Part shown: in pieces, positions 59,347 through 64,000 of the stretch
How the letters are laid out: the number at the start of each line of letters is the position of its first letter
Position numbering within the stretch: the stretch's first letter is position 1
Source of the DNA: Mycolicibacterium monacense
GTDB taxonomy: Bacteria; Actinomycetota; Actinomycetes; Mycobacteriales; Mycobacteriaceae
Assembly: GCF_010731575.1 (NCBI RefSeq)
Contig: NZ_AP022617.1
Span: forward strand, 4,092,001 to 4,156,000
DNA: 64,000 nt
Direction of reading: 5' to 3'
Translations under genes and position numbers: made by a program
The notes under the pieces: model-generated
The model's input: the letters and a program-made list of their open reading frames with translations, nothing else
Databases searched by the model: none
Told to the model about the DNA's origin: nothing

Positions 59347-59951
59347 TGTCCGGACAGCTCCGCGTAACCCCAGCCGACGTATTCGTCGCCGTGGAAGTAG
59401 AACGAGGTGACCGAGGCGAGGTTGCACAGCCGCCGGGTCGGGAAGTGGTGCAACGGCTTTCCGGTGACCGCACGGCGCAGCGTCTCCACCGGCAGCTGGT
59501 GGCTGACGCACACCGCCTCGTGGCCTGCGGCCTTCTCCCGCGCCCGGTGTAGCGCCGCGGTCATCCGCTCGGCGATGTCGCGGTACGGCTCACCCCACGA
59601 CGGGGTGCGCGGGTTGCGCAGGTGGCGCCAGTTGGCCGGATTGCGCAGCGCACCGTCGCCGGGTGAGACCCTCTTGCCCTGGAAGACGTTGAGCGATTCG
59701 ATCAGTTCGTCGTCGGTGTCGATGGACAGCCCGTGCGCCGCCGCGATCGGGCCGGCGGTCTCCTGGGCGCGTTCCAGCGGAGAGGCCACCACATAGACGA
59801 CGTCGCGGTGGGCGAGCCAGGCGGCGACGGCCTCGGCCTGGGCCCGGCCGCGTTCGGACAGGTGGTAGTCCGGCAGCCGGCCGTACAGGATCCCCTCGGG
59901 GTTGTGCACCTCACCGTGCCGCATCACGTGCACGATCGTCTTCTCGGTCAT
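59343..59951 (-). CDS. Histidine phosphatase-family protein (Rv0525-like)
   Basis: 202 aa. Histidine phosphatase signature [16 protein letters not shown] with catalytic RHGE at residues 11-14, second His in [17 protein letters not shown], and [10 protein letters not shown]. Substrate unknown; the family includes phosphoglycerate mutases and many small-molecule phosphatases. ATG overlaps the hemL stop (ATGA) and its own stop overlaps the lipoprotein start, so it is embedded in the haem and cytochrome operon. Confidence 0.9.
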   Translation of the reverse strand: MTEKTIVHVMRHGEVHNPEGILYGRLPDYHLSERGRAQAEAVAAWLAHRDVVYVVASPLERAQETAGPIAAAHGLSIDTDDELIESLNVFQGKRVSPGDGALRNPANWRHLRNPRTPSWGEPYRDIAERMTAALHRAREKAAGHEAVCVSHQLPVETLRRAVTGKPLHHFPTRRLCNLASVTSFYFHGDEYVGWGYAELSGQ

Positions 59952-61264
59952 GCGGGCCTACTCGCTTCCGCGGCGGCACGGGCCGCGCCGGGCAGGGCGG
60001 CGGCGATGCGGTCGAACGCCTCGTCGTCGAGGGCCGCCGAGACGAACCACGCCTCGAACGCGCTGGGCGGCGGATAGACGCCGGCGTCGAGCAGGGCGTG
60101 GAAGAACGGCGGGAAGCGCCAGGTCTCGCTCGCGCGGGCGGTGGCGAAGTCGCCGACCGGTTCGGCGGTGAAGAACACCGACAGCATGTTGCCGCCGCGC
60201 TGGACGCGGTGGGTGACACCGGCGTCGGTGAGGGCGTCGGTGAGCAGACCGGCCAGCCGGTCGGCGTTCTTGTCCAGCGCCGCGTACACCGCATCGTCGG
60301 CGGTGCGCAGCGTCGCCAATCCGGCGGCCATCGCCACGGGGTTCCCCGACAGGGTGCCGGCCTGGTACACCGGGCCCAGCGGCGCGAGCCGTTCCATCAC
60401 CTCGGCGCGACCGCCGAACGCCGCGGCGGGCAGGCCGCCGCTCATCACCTTGCCGAAGGTGAACAGGTCGCCGTCGACCGGATCGAGGCCGTACCACCCC
60501 GACCGGCTGACCCGGAACCCGGTCATCACCTCGTCGAGGATCAGCAGCGCGCCGTGTTCTTCGGTGATGCGCCGCAGTGCGGCGTTGAAGCCGGGCTCCG
60601 GTGGGACGGCACCCATGTTGCCCGGGCTGGCCTCGGTGATGACGGCGGCGATCTGGTCGCCGACCTGCTCGAAGATCTCGTCGACGGCGTCGACGTCGTT
60701 GTAGGGCAGCACGATGGTGTCGGCGGTGGCCGCACCCGTCACACCCGGCGAGGACGGCAGGCCCAGCGTGGCGACACCCGAACCGGCGTCGGCGAGCAGC
60801 GCGTCGCTGTGGCCGTGGTAGCAGCCGGAGAACTTGACGATCTTGGGTCGGCCGGTGAACCCGCGGGCCAACCGGATCGCGCTCATCGTGGCCTCGGTGC
60901 CGGAGTTGACCATCCGCAACCGCTCGACGGGCGCGACACGGGAGATGATCTCGGAGGCCAGTTCGGTCTCCGACGGCGTCGGCGCACCGAACGACAGACC
61001 GTCGGCGGCGACGCGCTGCACCGCCTCGACGACGGCCGGGTGGGCGTGGCCGAGGATCATCGGCCCCCAGGAGCACACCAGGTCGACGTAGCGGTTGTCA
61101 TCGGCGTCGGTCAGCCAGTAGCCGTTGGCCGAGGTGATGAAGCGGGGTGTTCCGCCGACGGCGTTGAACGCCCGGACCGGGGAGTTGACCCCGCCGGGGA
61201 TGACAGCGCACGCATCAGCGAACAGCCGCGCCGACTGCTCGGTCGCGGTGTGGTGAGCACCCAT
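59948..61264 (-). CDS. hemL: HemL, glutamate-1-semialdehyde 2,1-aminomutase
   Basis: 438 aa from ATG at 61264 ([10 protein letters not shown]); a GTG six bases earlier is less likely. Class III aminotransferase: [22 protein letters not shown] start, [43 protein letters not shown], and the PLP lysine in [17 protein letters not shown]. Makes 5-aminolevulinate, the first committed haem precursor by the C5 route. First gene of an operon running through cytochrome c maturation to the MinD-like gene. Corresponds to Rv0524. Confidence 0.96.
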   Translation of the reverse strand: MGAHHTATEQSARLFADACAVIPGGVNSPVRAFNAVGGTPRFITSANGYWLTDADDNRYVDLVCSWGPMILGHAHPAVVEAVQRVAADGLSFGAPTPSETELASEIISRVAPVERLRMVNSGTEATMSAIRLARGFTGRPKIVKFSGCYHGHSDALLADAGSGVATLGLPSSPGVTGAATADTIVLPYNDVDAVDEIFEQVGDQIAAVITEASPGNMGAVPPEPGFNAALRRITEEHGALLILDEVMTGFRVSRSGWYGLDPVDGDLFTFGKVMSGGLPAAAFGGRAEVMERLAPLGPVYQAGTLSGNPVAMAAGLATLRTADDAVYAALDKNADRLAGLLTDALTDAGVTHRVQRGGNMLSVFFTAEPVGDFATARASETWRFPPFFHALLDAGVYPPPSAFEAWFVSAALDDEAFDRIAAALPGAARAAAEASRPA

Positions 61265-61329
61265 GACCACCAGTGTCCCAGCCGCGTCGAACCCGTCAAC
61301 TACAGGGTGTAGTGGGAACTGTCATACCG

Positions 61330-61713
61330 CTATTTCGGCACGAGCGCGAACACCGGATGGTCGGCGTCGCCCGGCAGCCGGCGGAAGTACCCCGCGACGG
61401 CACGTCCCGCTTTCTCCCGGTAGGCGGCGAGGACGACGGGGCGTTCGGACTCGGCGACCTCGCGCGCGACGTATGCCGTCGAACCGATCGTCGCGGTCCC
61501 GGATGCCCGCAGGTTCTTCACCCACTGCGCCTCGCCGCGCGTCGACACCACGTACCTGTGACCGCTCACCTCGACGGGGATGACCGGAACACTCTGCAGC
61601 CCGCCAGTGCGGCGACGGCTGACGGTCAGTGTTTCGGCCCCGCCCACACCGGTGACCTTCGCGATCCGGTTGAAGACCACGCGGGTGAACCACGGCGGCT
61701 CGAGGTACGCCAT
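61330..61713 (-). CDS. DUF385 deazaflavin-type reductase (short)
   Basis: 127 aa. Split-barrel DUF385 pattern: FNRIAKVTGVGGAETLTVSRRRTGGLQSVPVIPVEVSGHRYVVSTRGEAQWVKNLRASGTATI (residues ~14-77). Shorter at the C-terminus than the two other DUF385 proteins here, ending RLPGDADHPVFALVPK. Probably binds F420 or FMN. Starts 28 bases after the PPOX gene stop on the same strand, so the two flavin-type genes may be one transcript. Substrate unknown. Confidence 0.82.
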   Translation of the reverse strand: MAYLEPPWFTRVVFNRIAKVTGVGGAETLTVSRRRTGGLQSVPVIPVEVSGHRYVVSTRGEAQWVKNLRASGTATIGSTAYVAREVAESERPVVLAAYREKAGRAVAGYFRRLPGDADHPVFALVPK

Positions 61714-61741
61714 GACGGTAAGTGTGCGGGCGTGGGATCGG

Positions 61742-62233
61742 TCAGGGCAACCGTCCGTGCCAGGTGAGCACTTCCCCCGCCCCCTGGGTCATCACCGTTC
61801 CCGGCATCACGCGCAGCCGGTACGGCGTCAGGCGCAGCGCGGCGAATTCGTCGGATGTCGGCCCGCCGCTCCACTGCGGAATGACGTACGGGTCGTAACC
61901 GACCGGTTCCGGACCGTCGGCGAATTTCTGCCACACCGCCGTGCGGGTCTCGTCGTCGGTGTACCACTCGACGAGGCAGTCGGCGCTGCAGGTGTCCTGG
62001 GTCGGGGTCCAATAGTTCACGGATACGTACGGATTCGCGTGCAGGTGGGCGCGCTTGACCGGTGACGGCACCGTCGCGATCCAGCCGAACAGATCGGTGC
62101 CGTCCCACTCCCAGATGGGGTGGAGCACCCGCGATCGCGGGCGGCTGTTGGCGTCGACGGTGGCCACCGACGCCCACACGATCGCGTGCGCCATTTCGAC
62201 GAACGCCGGCGCGGTGCGGTCCAGGGTGTGCAC
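61742..62233 (-). CDS. PPOX-family (flavin/F420 split-barrel) protein
   Basis: 163 aa, GTG start. Split-barrel: AIVWASVATVDANSRPRSRVLHPIWEWDGTDLFGWIATV (residues ~17-56), HLHANPYVSVNYWTPTQDTCSADC, and EWYTDDETRTAVWQKF. TAGGGT ends six bases before the GTG and no ribosome site is present, so the transcript is probably leaderless. Likely an FMN- or F420-binding oxidoreductase of unknown substrate. Upstream of the DUF385 gene. Confidence 0.82.
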   Translation of the reverse strand: MHTLDRTAPAFVEMAHAIVWASVATVDANSRPRSRVLHPIWEWDGTDLFGWIATVPSPVKRAHLHANPYVSVNYWTPTQDTCSADCLVEWYTDDETRTAVWQKFADGPEPVGYDPYVIPQWSGGPTSDEFAALRLTPYRLRVMPGTVMTQGAGEVLTWHGRLP

Positions 62234-62321
62234 ACCCTCACCCTAAGGCGCAGCGACGCGACACTGAACTCACGCAGGGACCCTCTCGGGCTTCCGCTGC
62301 GTGCGTTCCGTCTCGCGACCG

Positions 62322-62675
62322 TCAGCCGGACTCCGAACTTGCCTCGGCCTTGTTTTCGGCCTTGTCTTCGGCCTTGTCCTGCCCGCCGTCCTGACCGCCG
62401 GTGCCCTCACCGCCCTCGTCCTTGCCGAACTTGGGTTCGCCGTTCTCGTCGACCCAGTCGTTGACCGCGGTCCCGGCGACCGTTCCGCCGGTGCCCGGCA
62501 TCACGATCGTGGGCCGCTCCTCCTCGTACTCCTTGCGCATCTCCTTGGCCACTTCGCGGTGCTCGTCCGTGACCTCGGGTTTCTCGGTGATCTTGGCGTC
62601 GGGATCGTCGGCTACCTTCTGCGACGCGTTCGCCTCGGCCCCGGTCTGTTCTTCGTCCTTGTCGTCGCTGCTCAT
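62322..62675 (-). CDS. Acidic, probably disordered protein
   Basis: 117 aa, very rich in Glu, Asp, Lys and Gly, with almost no hydrophobic core. The middle (PTIVMPGTGGTVAGTAVNDWVDENGEP, residues ~55-81) is the only ordered-looking part; the tail repeats KAEDKAENKAEA. No signal peptide. Codon usage and a clean start-stop suggest a real gene, and similar short acidic proteins occur in mycobacteria. Function unknown. About 80 bases on either side hold no other feature I can see. Confidence 0.6.
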   Translation of the reverse strand: MSSDDKDEEQTGAEANASQKVADDPDAKITEKPEVTDEHREVAKEMRKEYEEERPTIVMPGTGGTVAGTAVNDWVDENGEPKFGKDEGGEGTGGQDGGQDKAEDKAENKAEASSESG

Positions 62676-62721
62676 GCGCTAACGACTGCCCGAATGTGTG
62701 ACCCGCGAAACAGAAGCCTGG

Positions 62722-63315
62722 TTACGCCGGTACGGCTCTCAGTGCGGCGGGCAGGCTCGGCAGGAAATGCTGGGTGGCGAACGCCCGGAGGTCGTCGGCG
62801 GTGTCCAGCGGTTGCATACTCGGCAGCAGCAGCACCGTCGCGGCGTAGCGCAGGATGACGTCGGCGAGTTCGTTGACCGCCCGCGGGCCGATCCGTTCGG
62901 CGAATCCGGCCGGGAAGATCACCCGCAACGCCTCGGCCATCCGCTCGACGGCCGCCGCCCAGTGCTGATGCGCCAGGGCGAGCACGAAACCGGGATCCTC
63001 GGCGAGCATGCCGTTGAGGATCCGGTGCCCGCGGAACTTGAGAATGGACAGCGTGAACGCCTCGACGTAGTAATTCGCCTGCGGCCCGGCCTCTTTGAGC
63101 TCGAGCGCGATGTCGGCGAACAGCGCGACATTCTCCCGCTCCACCACCGCCGCCACCAGTTCGTCGCGGTTGGCGAAGCGCCGGTAGATCGTGGTGCGGC
63201 TGACGCCCGCGCGCCGGGCGACGTCGTCGAGGGCGACCCGACGGAAACCGTGCCGTTCGAACTCGACGACCGCGGCGTCGAGGATCGCTTCGGTGGCGCT
63301 ATCCGGCTTGTGCAT
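62722..63315 (-). CDS. TetR-family regulator (MpaB module 3)
   Basis: 197 aa from ATG at 63315, inside the last codons of the MpaB-like gene (17-base overlap). DNA-binding domain: [44 protein letters not shown] (residues ~10-53). C-terminal helical domain with [18 protein letters not shown]. Cotranscribed with the MpaB-like gene and probably its regulator; the operator would lie beyond the right edge. Confidence 0.88.
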   Translation of the reverse strand: MHKPDSATEAILDAAVVEFERHGFRRVALDDVARRAGVSRTTIYRRFANRDELVAAVVERENVALFADIALELKEAGPQANYYVEAFTLSILKFRGHRILNGMLAEDPGFVLALAHQHWAAAVERMAEALRVIFPAGFAERIGPRAVNELADVILRYAATVLLLPSMQPLDTADDLRAFATQHFLPSLPAALRAVPA

Positions 63316-64000
63316 AGCCGCGTTGGGCGTACTTGTTGTAGCGGACGCTCATCGGCAGCCGGTCCCACACCCAGTTGACCGGCCGGGACCGCCAGAACGC
63401 CGCGAAGCGCTGGTAGCGCCGTTCCTGGCGTTCACTCCACGGCAGGTCGAGCAGGTGCCGGGCCTGGGGCGGCAGCCCACCGGTGGTGAGGAACGCCGCG
63501 AGCGGATCGAAGGCGATCGACAGCACCCGCCACACCGTGGGGTGCACACCCTTGGGGCACGGAAAGCCCTTGGTCACGTAGCCGACGCCGTATCTGGCGG
63601 TCTGGTGCGCGATGACGGTCTCGTCGAGCATCCGCTCCCAGTACTGCTCGAACTCGGCGTACGTCGCTGGCATCGGCCGGTCGCTGACGCCGTAGCGGCG
63701 GTACCAGGTCTTCGACTCCAGGTAGATCTGCTCCTTCTCCGCACGCGTCAGGCGCTTGACGAAGGTGTCGGCGAAGTAGAGGACCTGCTCGACGAACGTC
63801 GCGTGCGCCCAGAAGTAGGTCTCCGGATCCAGCGCGTGGTAGCGCGAACCGTCGGGCATCTCGCCCTTGATGTCGTGGTGGAAGTCGCGGACGTTGAAGC
63901 CCTCGTTCCGGTCGTCTGATCCGTAGACCGTCATGAAGATCGGCGGTAGCGACCGTTTGACGCGCGCGGCGGTGTCGGAGAAGAACACCGAGTGGTCCAG
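63299..64000 (-). CDS. MpaB-like oxygenase, DUF2236 (module 3, N-terminus beyond window)
   Basis: The frame is open to the right edge (234 codons visible); the ATG at 63988 is internal, since [14 protein letters not shown] reads as normal family sequence. DUF2236 motifs: [50 protein letters not shown] (~residues 20-80 of the visible part), [20 protein letters not shown], and C-terminal [27 protein letters not shown]. This is closer to the canonical DUF2236 form (HALDPE, WAH) than modules 1 and 2. Overlaps its TetR gene. Confidence 0.85.
   Translation of the reverse strand: MDHSVFFSDTAARVKRSLPPIFMTVYGSDDRNEGFNVRDFHHDIKGEMPDGSRYHALDPETYFWAHATFVEQVLYFADTFVKRLTRAEKEQIYLESKTWYRRYGVSDRPMPATYAEFEQYWERMLDETVIAHQTARYGVGYVTKGFPCPKGVHPTVWRVLSIAFDPLAAFLTTGGLPPQARHLLDLPWSERQERRYQRFAAFWRSRPVNWVWDRLPMSVRYNKYAQRGYAQAG

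Overview
The window is high-GC, gene-dense DNA from an actinobacterium, almost certainly a mycobacterium and most like a rapidly growing Mycolicibacterium. Evidence: paralogous MpaB (DUF2236) oxygenase-like and TetR genes, several deazaflavin (F420)-type DUF385 reductases, frequent GTG starts, ATGA/GTGA gene overlaps, and a gene order that (from memory) follows M. tuberculosis H37Rv Rv0524 to Rv0556 read in reverse. About 70 protein genes fill it. No tRNA, rRNA, CRISPR, insertion sequence or prophage was recognised, and no gene-free stretch exceeds about 220 bases.

Layout. 1-6.4 kb: a large beta-rich protein running off the left edge, coupled to an M14 zinc carboxypeptidase; a DsbA-like lipoprotein; a zinc alcohol dehydrogenase with an SRPBCC partner. 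6.4-9.4 kb: DUF3592, menD, alpha/beta hydrolase. 9.4-13.3 kb: an insertion relative to M. tuberculosis (DUF385 reductase, DJ-1/GlxA pair, TetR, MpaB). 13.3-20.2 kb: menC, an acyl-CoA ligase, an amidohydrolase, a DGPF/YCII protein and fadD8. 20.3-21.6 kb: an ECF42-type sigma factor gene broken by an in-frame TAG. 21.6-30.1 kb: HAD phosphatase, DUF385, menB, a second MpaB/TetR pair, SDR, VOC protein, pitA group, menE. 30-38 kb: stress and transport genes (DUF3140, USP, YdeP-type molybdoenzyme, cyanase with an FNT channel). 38-46.5 kb: GT-C membrane protein, sulfite-oxidase-like enzyme, methyltransferase/DUF2064/GT2 set, two-component system, NDH-2. 46.5-51.2 kb: 2-nitropropane dioxygenase-like enzyme, hydrolase, epimerase, MTA phosphorylase, menA. 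51.2-54.1 kb: HTH/Clp_N pair, SnoaL, aminotransferase V, two small membrane proteins. 54.1-61.3 kb: a tightly coupled operon hemL - histidine phosphatase - TlpA lipoprotein - ccdA - resB - ccsB - MinD-like ATPase. 61.3-64 kb: DUF385, PPOX, acidic protein and a third TetR/MpaB pair cut by the right edge.

How it works together. menA, menB, menC, menD and menE are all here, with a type II NADH dehydrogenase that would reduce the menaquinone made and a complete System II cytochrome c maturation set, so the conserved core is respiratory-chain assembly. Around it lie regulated accessory modules with visible operators: a KstR-type site at fadD8, twin TGTCAAG palindromes over the HTH/Clp_N promoter, 35-bp palindromes at two MpaB/TetR modules, and an ECF42-type promoter at the YCII gene whose sigma gene is broken. 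Many genes have a TANNNT box 6-8 nt before the start codon, pointing to widespread leaderless mRNAs.
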